Positions 1 to 7,349 of a stretch of DNA of 22,644 nucleotides are shown piece after piece. How positions within the stretch are numbered: the first letter of the stretch is position 1; each line of letters opens with the position of its first letter. The translations under genes were made by a program, and so were the position numbers. A model generated the notes under the pieces. It saw only the letters and a program-made list of their open reading frames with translations, was not told the DNA's origin and searched no databases. Origin of the DNA: DATEOR01 sp036279015 (GTDB lineage Bacteria; Actinomycetota; Thermoleophilia; Gaiellales; Gaiellaceae); NCBI GenBank assembly GCA_036279015.1, contig DASUJY010000042.1:1-22644 (forward strand). Reading direction: 5' to 3'.

Positions 1-305
1 GAAAGGCCGGTCATGCGCAGGGCGGCGTACGACTCCACCGTGGCGGCGAGGTCGGGCTCGCCGCCCCAGTAGATCGCCCAGGTCCCGTCGGGCCGGCGCC
101 GCTCGAGCAGCTCGTTGGCTGAGCGGCGAACCGTGTCATCGTCCGCGAGGCGGAGGAACACGTGCCAGAAGATGTGCTGCGCTGTCATCGTCACGTTCGA
201 CTCGAGCTCCCCGACCCACCAGCCGCCGGGTTGCTGGAGCGAGAGCAGCCGCGCGACGCCCGCGTCGAGCGCGCGGTCGAGATCCGTGCCCAGAGCGGTG
301 CTCAT
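1..305 (-). CDS. shc: Squalene-hopene cyclase, N-terminal part (cut by window edge)
   Basis: Squalene-hopene cyclase folds squalene into the pentacyclic hopene (a membrane-associated enzyme). Only the first 101 codons of a family usually about 630 residues long lie in the window. The translation begins MSTALGTDLDRALDAG and has the family's N-terminal block QQPGGWWVGELESN (about residues 29-42), followed by a QW-type repeat (RPDGTWAIYWGGEPDL, about residues 74-89). The ATG at 305 is supported by a GAGGAGA Shine-Dalgarno 5 nt upstream, and it lies 10 nt after the hpnE stop. It is the last visible gene of the hpnC-hpnD-hpnE-shc operon, so its substrate is the product of the genes just upstream. 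The catalytic DXDD motif lies outside the window and cannot be checked. Confidence 0.9.
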   Translation of the reverse strand, partial: MSTALGTDLDRALDAGVARLLSLQQPGGWWVGELESNVTMTAQHIFWHVFLRLADDDTVRRSANELLERRRPDGTWAIYWGGEPDLAATVESYAALRMTGL

Positions 306-310
306 CCGTT

Positions 311-317
311 TCTCCTC
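311..317 (-). promoter_or_regulatory. Ribosome binding site of shc
   Basis: GAGGAGA on the minus strand, 5 nt before the ATG of shc and overlapping the hpnE stop codon (TGA, 316-318). It decides the shc start and is one of the few clear Shine-Dalgarno sequences in this window. Confidence 0.7.
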
Positions 318-1560
318 ACGCGACCAGCTTCTCACGGACCGGCGCCATCAGGACGCGCGCGGCCTCGCGGCCGCTCCTGATCGCGCTCTCCATCGTCGCG
401 GGCCAGCCGGTGGCCGTCCAGGCGCCTGCACGCACAACGTTGGGACGGCTCGTGGAGGGCCCGGGCCGCAGGCTTGCCGTGCCCGGCCGGGCAGCGAAGG
501 TCGCCGCTGGCTCGCGGCTCACTCGCGACCAGAGAACCTCGGCGCCGCCCAGCCGCTCCGTCACCTGACCCGCGAGCCGGTCGATCAGCTCGCGCCCGCG
601 AAGCTCGAGGAGCTCAGGCGTCCCGCTCGAGACGATGGTGACGTACTGCCCGCGCTCCGGTCGGTGCCCTGTGAGGGCGCCGCGGTCGAAGAGCCAGTGC
701 GCGTCGCTGCCGAGGAGCGCGGCGAGCGGGGCCGGAAGGATCGGCCGGTCGAAGACGAGATGCAGGCTGACGATCGGCGAGTCCTTGAGCCCAGGCGGCT
801 CCTGACCGAGCAGACGCGCGCTCTCGGCCGGCGGAACCGCGAGCACGATGCCCTCCGCATCGAGCTCCTCGAGCGAGCCGATCCTCGTCCCGACCGAGAT
901 CTCGGCTCCGCGGCGCGCGAGCTCGCGGCCCGCAGCGGCGCCGTGCATCTCGCCGAGCGGGGCCGTGGGGAGCAAGAGGTCGCTCGCCCCGCCGCCGGCG
1001 AGCAACGCGGTCTGCACCGTGAAGATGCCGGGTGCGGCGCTCACCTCGTCGGTGCGCAGGTTCAGGGCGGGCCGGACGAAGACGTCCCAGAAGCGGTCGA
1101 TTCCCTCCTGGGACTGCCCGAGGCGCCGGAGCAGCTCCCCGAACGTCTCGCCGTCATGGGTCTCCGGATCGAGGCCCGCCAGCCTGCGGGCGGCTCGCGC
1201 GACCGCCAGACGCTCACGCAGGTCGAGGTGCCCGTAGCGGAGAAGGCCGACGAGGCCGGGCCGAATCGTCGCGACGCGACCCCCCTCGGCCACGACGGGC
1301 AGGCCGAGGCGCACACGCCGCAAGGCCTTCGCCTGGCCGACTTCGGCGACGAAGTCGAGATACGCCGTGCAGCAGCCGAGCGCGACGTGCTGGCCGTTGT
1401 CCGGCGGCGGGCTGGGGTCGTCCTCGCGCTCGGGCAGGGTCTGCACGGCACCGCCGAGCGTCGGCCGCGCCTCCAAGAGCCTGACCGCATGCCCCTCCTT
1501 CGAGAGCTCGAGGGCGGCCGCGAGCCCGGCGAGGCCGCCGCCCACGACCGCGACCTTCAC
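316..1560 (-). CDS. hpnE: Hydroxysqualene dehydroxylase HpnE (FAD-dependent)
   Basis: HpnE is the FAD-dependent amine-oxidase/phytoene-desaturase-like enzyme that reduces hydroxysqualene to squalene, the third step of the HpnCDE route. The 414-aa product starts with a Rossmann FAD motif, VVGGGLAGLAAALELSKEG (residues 5-23), followed by LLEARPTLGG. Near the C terminus is the family signature GAWTATGWPATMESAIRSG, the end of the FAD-binding region. The start is GTG at 1560, overlapping the hpnD stop by 4 nt (GTGA), which indicates translational coupling. Length and motifs fit HpnE; the general family (carotenoid desaturases) would be the alternative, but the place between hpnD and shc settles it. 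Confidence 0.93.
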   Translation of the reverse strand: MKVAVVGGGLAGLAAALELSKEGHAVRLLEARPTLGGAVQTLPEREDDPSPPPDNGQHVALGCCTAYLDFVAEVGQAKALRRVRLGLPVVAEGGRVATIRPGLVGLLRYGHLDLRERLAVARAARRLAGLDPETHDGETFGELLRRLGQSQEGIDRFWDVFVRPALNLRTDEVSAAPGIFTVQTALLAGGGASDLLLPTAPLGEMHGAAAGRELARRGAEISVGTRIGSLEELDAEGIVLAVPPAESARLLGQEPPGLKDSPIVSLHLVFDRPILPAPLAALLGSDAHWLFDRGALTGHRPERGQYVTIVSSGTPELLELRGRELIDRLAGQVTERLGGAEVLWSRVSREPAATFAARPGTASLRPGPSTSRPNVVRAGAWTATGWPATMESAIRSGREAARVLMAPVREKLVA

Positions 1561-2381
1561 AGCGCCACGACCGACTTCATCTTCTCGAGCGTCGAGAGCT
1601 CCGGGCGGGCGCTGAAGACGTCGTAGCGGCGCGCCTGCATCTGGTCGAGCAGCCCGGCGTAGATCCCGGCGAAGGTGCGGACGCAGAGCGCGCTGCGGCG
1701 GTCGAGGAGCGGAAGCAACCGCAGCCCCTCGGCGAGGAGCCCGCGGGCGCGATCGGCCTGGTGCTCCATGAGCGGCTGCCAGCCGGAGCCGGGCGTGCCC
1801 GCCGCGATCTCGTCCTCTCCCACCCCGAACCGCGCGAGCTCGTCCTGCGGGATGTAGATCCGTCCGAGCGACCAGTCCTCGGCGACGTCACGCATGATGT
1901 TGATCTGCTGGAGCGCGAGCCCGAGCGTCTCCGCGCGCGGCCGGGCAGCCTCCCAGCTCGACGGCCCGTAGACCGCCGCACAGGCAACGCCGACGGCGCC
2001 CGCCACGCAGCGGCAGTACTCCTGCAGCTCGTCCCAATCGGCATACCGGCTCCGCTCGCAATCCATGAGCGCGCCCGCCACGAGATCGAGAAGCGCCTCC
2101 TGCGGGATGGGATAGCGCTCCATCGCGTCGGCCAGGGCAACGAGAATGGCATCGCCGTCACGCGAGGCCGGCAGCGCCTCGACGGCGGCGCGCCACGCCT
2201 CGAGCTCGGCCCGCGCCGGCTCGACCTGGTCGGCGAGGTCGTCGACCCGCCTCGCATAGGCGTAGAGCGCCGCGATCGCCTGCCGCTTCGGCCCCGGAAG
2301 TACACGAATCCCCCAGGCGAAGTTCCGGGCGGTCTCGCGCGTGATGCGGTCGGTCTCCGCGTACGCCTGCTCGGCGTTCAT
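1557..2381 (-). CDS. hpnD: Presqualene diphosphate synthase HpnD
   Basis: This trans-isoprenyl diphosphate synthase of the squalene/phytoene synthase family condenses two farnesyl diphosphates to presqualene diphosphate. The 274-aa protein has the first Asp-rich motif RRVDDLAD (D47, D48, D51) and the second, NIMRDVAED (residues 161-169), followed by the family's GRIYIPQDEL. The block EYCRCVAGAVG (residues 121-131) is typical of HpnD rather than HpnC, which has YCxxSAxPVG. ATG at 2381 overlaps the hpnC stop by 4 nt (ATGA) and the gene's own stop overlaps the GTG of hpnE. Phytoene synthase is the closest alternative; the neighbours favour hopanoid synthesis. Confidence 0.93.
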   Translation of the reverse strand: MNAEQAYAETDRITRETARNFAWGIRVLPGPKRQAIAALYAYARRVDDLADQVEPARAELEAWRAAVEALPASRDGDAILVALADAMERYPIPQEALLDLVAGALMDCERSRYADWDELQEYCRCVAGAVGVACAAVYGPSSWEAARPRAETLGLALQQINIMRDVAEDWSLGRIYIPQDELARFGVGEDEIAAGTPGSGWQPLMEHQADRARGLLAEGLRLLPLLDRRSALCVRTFAGIYAGLLDQMQARRYDVFSARPELSTLEKMKSVVAL

Positions 2382-3217
2382 CTCCCGACGACCTCACGGA
2401 GCGCCAGGCCCAGGAACGTCCATTTCGTGGGAGCGGGACGACCGCTGAACACATCCCAGCCGGCTCGTTCGAGCGCGGCGAGCGCCGCCAGGCCACCGCG
2501 GGAATAGAGCGCGACCGAGAGACCCGCCCGGCCCCGCAGGTCGTCCGCCAGCGGGCGGCCGGCCTCGAGCAGGACACGCGCGCGCTCGCCTTCGAAGCGG
2601 AGGAGCGCCGCGATCGGCTCGCTGAGGGGCCCGGCAAGCTCCTCGTCCTGGACGCCGAAGCGCGCAAGATCCTCCTGGGGGAGGTAGACACGCCCGAGGG
2701 CGAGGTCGCGCGGCGGGTCCTGGAGGAAGTTGACGAGCTGGAGGCCCGTGCAGACCGAGTCGCTGAGCGCGACGAGCCGCTCGTCGCCCGCACGGCCGTA
2801 GACCCCGAGCACGAGCCGGCCGACCGGGTCGGCCGAGTACGTGCAGTACTCCTTCAGGTCGGCCCACGTCGCATAGCGCGTCTTGCGCTGGTCGATCCGG
2901 TTGGCCTCGATCAGGCGCCGGAACGGCTCGAGCGGCAGGGCGCAGGCGCCGATCGTGGCGTGCAGGCGGCGCATGATCTCGGTGCGCGGCCGACCTTCGA
3001 GCTCGCGCTCGAGCTCGTCCAGCAGGGCCATGCGGTCTCCCTCGGCCTCGTCGCCCAGGTTGTCCACCAGCCGGGCGAAGCCGTAGATCGCACGCAGGTG
3101 CGGCCTGGCTGCGCGCGGAGCGAGGAAGGAGGCGACCGGAAAGTTCTCGCCGCCAGCGCGGGCGTCGATCCGCTCGGCCGCCAGCTCCGGGGCTTCGAGG
3201 AGGCTCGTCGCGGGCAT
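2378..3217 (-). CDS. hpnC: Hydroxysqualene synthase HpnC
   Basis: The second member of the HpnCDE set, HpnC converts presqualene diphosphate to hydroxysqualene. The 279-aa translation begins MPATSLLEAPELAAER. It carries FARLVDNLGDE (residues 47-57; D52, D56, E57), the HpnC block YCTYSADPVGRLVL (124-137), and NFLQDPPRDLALGRVYLP (163-180). A second squalene-synthase-like gene directly upstream of hpnD is the classic arrangement. ATG at 3217 was chosen because a TANNNT -10 box lies 8 nt upstream and homology begins about there; a GTG two codons upstream (3223) is possible. It is the first gene of the operon and diverges from the aldo/keto reductase with only 13 bp between starts. Confidence 0.92.
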   Translation of the reverse strand: MPATSLLEAPELAAERIDARAGGENFPVASFLAPRAARPHLRAIYGFARLVDNLGDEAEGDRMALLDELERELEGRPRTEIMRRLHATIGACALPLEPFRRLIEANRIDQRKTRYATWADLKEYCTYSADPVGRLVLGVYGRAGDERLVALSDSVCTGLQLVNFLQDPPRDLALGRVYLPQEDLARFGVQDEELAGPLSEPIAALLRFEGERARVLLEAGRPLADDLRGRAGLSVALYSRGGLAALAALERAGWDVFSGRPAPTKWTFLGLALREVVGR

Positions 3218-3225
3218 GGCCACCC

Positions 3226-3231
3226 ATAGTA
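3226..3231 (-). promoter_or_regulatory. Probable -10 box of the hpnC-hpnD-hpnE-shc operon
   Basis: On the minus strand TACTAT is followed by 8 nt and then the hpnC ATG, the geometry of a leaderless actinobacterial promoter (TANNNT about 7 nt before the transcription start). No -35 box is evident. The upstream side of the promoter lies inside the divergent aldo/keto reductase coding region. Confidence 0.5.
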
Positions 3232-4022
3232 TGGAGCGCCGCCCGCTCGGAAAAACAGGCATCGAGCTTCCGGTCGTCGGGCTCGGCACCTGGCTGACCT
3301 TCGACGTCGAGCCCGAGCGCCAGGCCGTGGCCGACGCGGTTGTCGCCGCTGTGCTCGGGCGCGGAACGCGCCTGTTCGACTCCTCGCCGATGTACGGGCG
3401 CGCACAGGAGGTTCTCGGGCTCGCCCTCGACGGGCTCCGCGAGGACGTCTTCGTCGCCACGAAGATCTGGACGCCCTCGCAGGAGCAGGGACGCTTCCAG
3501 CTCGAGAGTCAGCTTCGCTACTTCGGCGGGCGGGTCGATCTCGAGCAGATTCACAACCTCGTCGCGTGGCAGCAGCATCTCGGCTGGCTCGAGCAGGAAC
3601 GGGAGCAGGGCCGCGTGCGGTTCATCGGCGCGACGCACTACCAGGCGTCCGCCTTCGAGGAGCTCGAGACCGTGATGCGAAGCGGGCAGATCGACGCCGT
3701 GCAGGTGCCGTACAACCCGCTCGAGCGGGAGAGCGAGAAGCGGATTCTGCCGCTGGCCGAGGAGCTCGGCCTCGGCGTCGTCGTCATGCGCCCGTTCGCC
3801 GAGGGAGCCCTCTTCCCGGGGCCGGAGCCGCGCGCGCTCGAGCCGCTCGGGGTCTCGAGCTGGGCCGAGGCGCTCCTCCGCTGGGGCCTGTCGGATCCTC
3901 GCGTCACCTGCGTGATCCCCGCCACGACCTCTCCCGAGCACGCCGCCGAGAACGCGGCCGCAGGCAGAGGCCCGTCGATCGACGACGACCAACGGAGGCT
4001 GGTAGAAAAGCTCGTAACGTGA
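3231..4022 (+). CDS. Aldo/keto reductase
   Basis: A 263-aa cytosolic oxidoreductase of the aldo/keto reductase (TIM barrel, NADPH) superfamily. All four catalytic residues are visible: D50 and Y55 in RLFDSSPMYG, K78 in VATKIW, H108 in LEQIHNLV. The N terminus MERRPLGKTGIELPVVGLGT is typical, which supports the ATG at 3231 over the in-frame ATG at 3216 that overlaps the divergent hpnC start. The substrate cannot be told from sequence. Its TGA overlaps the GTG of the dioxygenase-like gene by 4 nt, so the two are probably co-translated. The -35 side of the divergent hpnC promoter lies inside this gene. Confidence 0.88.
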   Translation: MERRPLGKTGIELPVVGLGTWLTFDVEPERQAVADAVVAAVLGRGTRLFDSSPMYGRAQEVLGLALDGLREDVFVATKIWTPSQEQGRFQLESQLRYFGGRVDLEQIHNLVAWQQHLGWLEQEREQGRVRFIGATHYQASAFEELETVMRSGQIDAVQVPYNPLERESEKRILPLAEELGLGVVVMRPFAEGALFPGPEPRALEPLGVSSWAEALLRWGLSDPRVTCVIPATTSPEHAAENAAAGRGPSIDDDQRRLVEKLVT

Positions 4023-4909
4023 TCGAGGACTGGACGAGCGAGCAGCGTGATGCGTTCGAGCGCGACGGCTTCCTGATCGTCGAGGAAGGGTTCGTCGACG
4101 AGAAGACCGTCGAGGCGCTGCGCGAGCGCTTCGACCGCCTCTTCGCCGGCGACTACGCGACCGGGATCCACCCCGACGAGGTGAACTGGGTCGCCGGCCG
4201 CGATCCGGAGGATCGCACGCGCCAGATCTGCAACGGCTGGAAGGCCGACCCGGCGATCGCGCGCCAGGTTCTCTCCGAGCGCACGGGCCGGCTCGCGGCC
4301 GCGCTCGTCGGCTGGGAGGGCGTCCGCATCCTCCAGGACAACTGCATCTGGAAGCCTCCCGGGACGAAGTCGCTCGGCATGCACCAGGACGGGAGCTACC
4401 TCGACTACCTCGTCCCGCCGGAGATGATCACGTGCTGGATCGCCCTCGACGACACCTCCGCCGAGGCGGGCACGATCACCTACGCCACCGGGTCACACCG
4501 CTGGCCGCGTGCCCCGGAGAACCGCGGTGAGTTCCACGCTCCGCCCGACTGGCTCGCGCCGCTCGACCGCGCGAAGCCCGCCGGCGAGAAGCTCCGGCTC
4601 GTCCCGATCGAGGTCAAGGCGGGCGGCGCCTCCTTCCACGACCACAACACGTTCCACGGCTCGGGACCGAACAGCGCCAGAGTGGACCGCCGCGCCGTCA
4701 TCTCGCACCTGATCCCGGCGGCGACCCAGTTCCACCCGGTGAACGTCGATCCCGTCTACTCCCGCTACCGCAAGGTCGGCGACACGACGATGGACGAGTC
4801 CTACTTCCCGGTCGTGTGGGCCCGCGACGGCGGGCGTTCAGCGTGGCTGGACGCCGAGCTCGCCCAGGACGGCGGCGGTGTGCTCGCCGAGGCCGGGCAC
4901 GGCTCCTAG
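4019..4909 (+). CDS. Phytanoyl-CoA dioxygenase (PhyH) family protein
   Basis: A predicted Fe(II)/2-oxoglutarate-dependent dioxygenase of 296 aa, cytosolic. The N-terminal EQRDAFERDGFLIVEEGF is the usual PhyH opening. The iron triad is visible: H122 and D124 in MHQDGSY, distal H213 in HNTFHGSGPN, with R221 as candidate 2-oxoglutarate ligand. GTG at 4019 overlaps the reductase stop; homology starts within a few residues. The substrate is unknown; the family covers hydroxylation of acyl-CoAs, ectoine and many small molecules. Its 3' end runs 72 bp into the convergent CaiB-like gene, and the last ~25 residues (after the VVWARDGG region) are low-complexity-like, consistent with a C-terminal extension caused by stop-codon drift. 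Confidence 0.85.
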   Translation: MIEDWTSEQRDAFERDGFLIVEEGFVDEKTVEALRERFDRLFAGDYATGIHPDEVNWVAGRDPEDRTRQICNGWKADPAIARQVLSERTGRLAAALVGWEGVRILQDNCIWKPPGTKSLGMHQDGSYLDYLVPPEMITCWIALDDTSAEAGTITYATGSHRWPRAPENRGEFHAPPDWLAPLDRAKPAGEKLRLVPIEVKAGGASFHDHNTFHGSGPNSARVDRRAVISHLIPAATQFHPVNVDPVYSRYRKVGDTTMDESYFPVVWARDGGRSAWLDAELAQDGGGVLAEAGHGS

Positions 4910-5983
4910 CTCGGGGCGCTCGCCGCCGACGAGGAAGGGGTTGCCGACCGTCGGGATGCGGCCGCCGGGCGAATCGACCTCCGCGACGAGCCGGTTGTGG
5001 GCAAGCTGCGGGTGCTCCATGACCTCGGGGATGGCGTTGACGGCGCCGCAGGGAATCCGTGCCGCCTGGAGGCGCTCGAGCCATTCGGCGGCGCCGCGCG
5101 AGGCGAATGCGCGCACGAGCTCCGGCTCCAGCTCCTGACGGTGGGCGACCCGCGACTCGTTGACCTCGAAGCGCTCGTCCGCGTACAGGTCCGGCCGCTC
5201 GATCACGTCGACCGCAAAGGCGCGCCAGTGGTCGTCCGAGAGGACGGCGAAGCCGAAGAGCACTCCGTCGCCCGCCGGGAAGGGCCCGTAGGGACAAAAG
5301 TGCGGATGGCGCATGCCCGTGCGGGGAGGGACCTCGCGGCGGTGCCACCAGAGGTGTGGGAAGTAGCCGAGCCAGTCGACCATGGTGTCGAAGAGGGAGA
5401 CCGAGACCCGCTCGCCCTCGCCTGTCTGCGCGCGGCGCGCCAGGGCGGCCGCAGTCGCGACCGCCGCGTAGCTCCCCGCGCCGACGTCGCAGATCGAGAC
5501 ACCCACTCTGGCCGGCTCCTCCGGCGTGCCGGTGATCGAGATCAGACCTGCCTCGCCCTGCACGACGAGGTCGTAGGCATTTCGCTCGGCGTAGGGCCCG
5601 TCGGGGCCGTAGCCCGAGATCTCCGTATAGACGACGTCGGGCCGAAGCGCGCGCACGCTCGGCTCGTCGACCGCATGCTCGGCCGCCCAGCCGGGGGTGA
5701 AGTTCTGGAGGAAGACGTCGCTCGAGCGGATCAGCGCCTCGAGCGCCGGTCGCGCCGCCTCGTCCTTGAGGTCGAGCGCGACGCTCCGCTTGCCTCTGTT
5801 CATCCAGACGAACCCGCTCGACTCGCCGCGCGCGATCGTGTCCCAGCCCCGCGTCACGTCACCGACCCCGGGCCGCTCGATCTTGATCACGTCCGCCCCC
5901 AGATCGGCCAGGAGCCGCGAGCAGAGAGGCCCGGCGAGACCGTTCTCGCAGGCGAGGACGCGGGTGCCCGTGAGGAGCGGCAT
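4838..5983 (-). CDS. CaiB/BaiF family (type III) CoA-transferase
   Basis: Family III CoA-transferases move CoA between carboxylic acids, often in acid degradation. The 381-aa protein has the family opening GTRVLACENGLAGPLCSRLLADLGADVIKIE, here described in parts: the CoA-binding loop region at residues 15-36 and the VIKIERPGVGD strand (32-42). RGKRSVALDLK (63-73) is conserved in the family, and the catalytic aspartate is D138 in AYDLVVQGEAGL. The C terminus (PGLGEHTAAVLGELG) is typical, so the gene truly extends to 4838, antisense to the last 72 bp of the dioxygenase-like gene. ATG at 5983 has a TACGGT -10 box 6 nt upstream. The acid substrate is unknown and no matching acyl-CoA dehydrogenase or hydratase lies beside it. 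Confidence 0.9.
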   Translation of the reverse strand: MPLLTGTRVLACENGLAGPLCSRLLADLGADVIKIERPGVGDVTRGWDTIARGESSGFVWMNRGKRSVALDLKDEAARPALEALIRSSDVFLQNFTPGWAAEHAVDEPSVRALRPDVVYTEISGYGPDGPYAERNAYDLVVQGEAGLISITGTPEEPARVGVSICDVGAGSYAAVATAAALARRAQTGEGERVSVSLFDTMVDWLGYFPHLWWHRREVPPRTGMRHPHFCPYGPFPAGDGVLFGFAVLSDDHWRAFAVDVIERPDLYADERFEVNESRVAHRQELEPELVRAFASRGAAEWLERLQAARIPCGAVNAIPEVMEHPQLAHNRLVAEVDSPGGRIPTVGNPFLVGGERPELGAVPGLGEHTAAVLGELGVQPR

Positions 5984-5989
5984 CCGCGT

Positions 5990-5995
5990 ACCGTA
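5990..5995 (-). promoter_or_regulatory. Probable -10 box of the CaiB-like gene
   Basis: TACGGT on the minus strand, 6 nt before the ATG at 5983; the spacing fits a leaderless transcript. It lies in the 53-bp region shared with the divergent split-barrel gene. Confidence 0.4.
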
Positions 5996-6023
5996 TGTCG
6001 TCCGGCTTCGCGAGCGCCGAAGC

Positions 6024-6029
6024 TAGCAT
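6024..6029 (+). promoter_or_regulatory. Probable -10 box of the split-barrel/OCD-like operon
   Basis: TAGCAT followed by 7 nt and the ATG at 6037. This placement argues for 6037, not an upstream in-frame ATG at 5995, as the start. Confidence 0.45.
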
Positions 6030-6036
6030 CTGCGGG

Positions 6037-6429
6037 ATGGCGGAGCTCAGCGCAAAGGCACGGAAGCTGTTCGACGGCGCGAACATCCTCTTCGTGGCCA
6101 CCGCCAACCCTGACGGGTCACCCCAGGTCACGCCGGTGTGGACGGAGCTGGACGACGGCCGCATCACGTTCAACACGGCGGTCGGGCGGATCAAGGAGCG
6201 CAACATCCGGCGGGATCCGCGCGTCGGCCTGACGATCATGTCCCGCGACGACCCGTACGACAAGGTCGTCGTCGCGGGCCGCGTCGTCGAGATGGTCGAA
6301 GGAGAGCCCGCCCACGCGCAGATCGACGATCTCGCGGAGAAGTACATCGGGCAGCGTCCTTACCCGTGGCTCCAGGAGGGCGAGCGGCGCGTGAAGGTCG
6401 TCGTCGAGCCCGTGCGCGTGTACGAGTGA
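6037..6429 (+). CDS. PPOX-class F420/FMN-dependent split-barrel protein
   Basis: A 130-aa protein of the pyridoxamine-5'-phosphate-oxidase-like split-barrel fold. The pattern LFVATANPDGSPQVTPVWTE (about residues 18-37), then GRITFNTAVGRIKERNIRRDPRVGLTI, resembles the F420-dependent PPOX-class (FDOR-B) proteins of actinobacteria; members reduce quinones or other small molecules with F420H2 or bind FMN or heme. The start at 6037 fits homology and the TAGCAT box. Its TGA overlaps the GTG of the OCD-like gene by 4 nt, so the two are likely one operon. Cofactor identity is inferred from family resemblance only. Confidence 0.82.
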   Translation: MAELSAKARKLFDGANILFVATANPDGSPQVTPVWTELDDGRITFNTAVGRIKERNIRRDPRVGLTIMSRDDPYDKVVVAGRVVEMVEGEPAHAQIDDLAEKYIGQRPYPWLQEGERRVKVVVEPVRVYE

Positions 6430-7349
6430 GCCTGCTCTACCTGGCTCGGGACGAGGTCGCCGGGCTCCTCCCTTCCACCGCGGCGCAGCTCGACCTCGTC
6501 GAGGAGACCTATCGCGCCGTGGGAGCCGGGCGCGTCGAGCTGCCGCCGAAGCCCGGCATCCACCCGCGCCCGGACTCGTTCATCCACGCGATGCCCGCCT
6601 ATCTGCGGGACGATGACGTCGCTGCGCTCAAGTGGGTGGCCGGCTATCCGGCCAACAAGGAGCGAGGCCTCCCGTACATCAGCGGCCTCATCGTCCTGAA
6701 CGACCCGGAGACGGGGCGGCCCGCGGCGATCATGGACGGCGCGGAGATCACCGCCGCGCGGACGGCCGCTGCGAGCGGCGTCTGCATCCGCCGCTTCGCT
6801 CCGGCAGGGTGGGCGCGGGCCGCGGTGCTCGGCGCCGGGGAGCAGGGCCGCTTCCACGCCCGCGTCCTCCGCGAGCTGAATCCGGACGTCTCGATCCAGG
6901 CCTGGGATCCGCACCCCGAGCGGATCGCGGCGCTCGGAGAGGTCGGCGCGGCGCCGGGCCCGCGGGAGGCCGTCGCGAACGCCGAGGTCGTCGTGACGGC
7001 GGGGCCGATTATCGAGGAGCCCGACTCGCCGCTCGGGCCCGACTGGCTCGCCGAGCGCTCACTCGGCCTGCCGATCGACTTCGACTTCTACTTCAACGCG
7101 GCGGCGGTCGAGTCGGCAGATCTGTTTCTCGTCGACGACGTCGCGCAGTTCGACTACTACCGCTCGCTCGGCCACTTCCGGGGCTGGCCCGAGCCGGCCG
7201 GAAGCGTCGGGGAGGCGCTCGCGCAGGACGTCTCTGCGGCGCGAGTCGTCTGCTGCAACCTCGGCATCGGCGCCCTCGACGCCGCCTTCGCGGCCCGCGT
7301 CCTCGCCGCTGCGCACGAGCGCGGGGTCGGCACGGAGCTACCCGCCTAG
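6426..7349 (+). CDS. Ornithine cyclodeaminase/mu-crystallin family protein
   Basis: A 307-aa NAD(P)-binding protein of the OCD/mu-crystallin family, whose members include ornithine cyclodeaminase, ketimine reductases, and alanine or opine-type dehydrogenases. The substrate-side motif ALKWVAGYPAN (K69) and MDGAEITAARTAAASG (D104, R112) are present, followed by the dinucleotide loop VLGAGEQGRFH (residues 134-144). The stretch that in true ornithine cyclodeaminases carries the catalytic Asp in a GAD..GK motif reads here SLGLPIDFDFYFN, so ornithine is unlikely to be the substrate; a ketimine or imine reductase role is possible. GTG at 6426 is coupled to the upstream gene. Its stop TAG shares the palindrome CTAG with the stop of the convergent oxidase. 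Confidence 0.84.
   Translation: MSLLYLARDEVAGLLPSTAAQLDLVEETYRAVGAGRVELPPKPGIHPRPDSFIHAMPAYLRDDDVAALKWVAGYPANKERGLPYISGLIVLNDPETGRPAAIMDGAEITAARTAAASGVCIRRFAPAGWARAAVLGAGEQGRFHARVLRELNPDVSIQAWDPHPERIAALGEVGAAPGPREAVANAEVVVTAGPIIEEPDSPLGPDWLAERSLGLPIDFDFYFNAAAVESADLFLVDDVAQFDYYRSLGHFRGWPEPAGSVGEALAQDVSAARVVCCNLGIGALDAAFAARVLAAAHERGVGTELPA

Noticed and set aside
115..1626. 503-codon plus-strand frame opposite hpnE
   Set aside because: Antisense of hpnE with composition typical of GC-rich shadows.
3216..3230. Earlier ATG for the aldo/keto reductase
   Set aside because: It would overlap the divergent hpnC start; the family N terminus begins at ATG 3231. Not excluded outright.
2394..3992. 532-codon minus-strand frame covering hpnC and the aldo/keto reductase
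   Set aside because: Shadow frame crossing two recognised genes; no homology visible.
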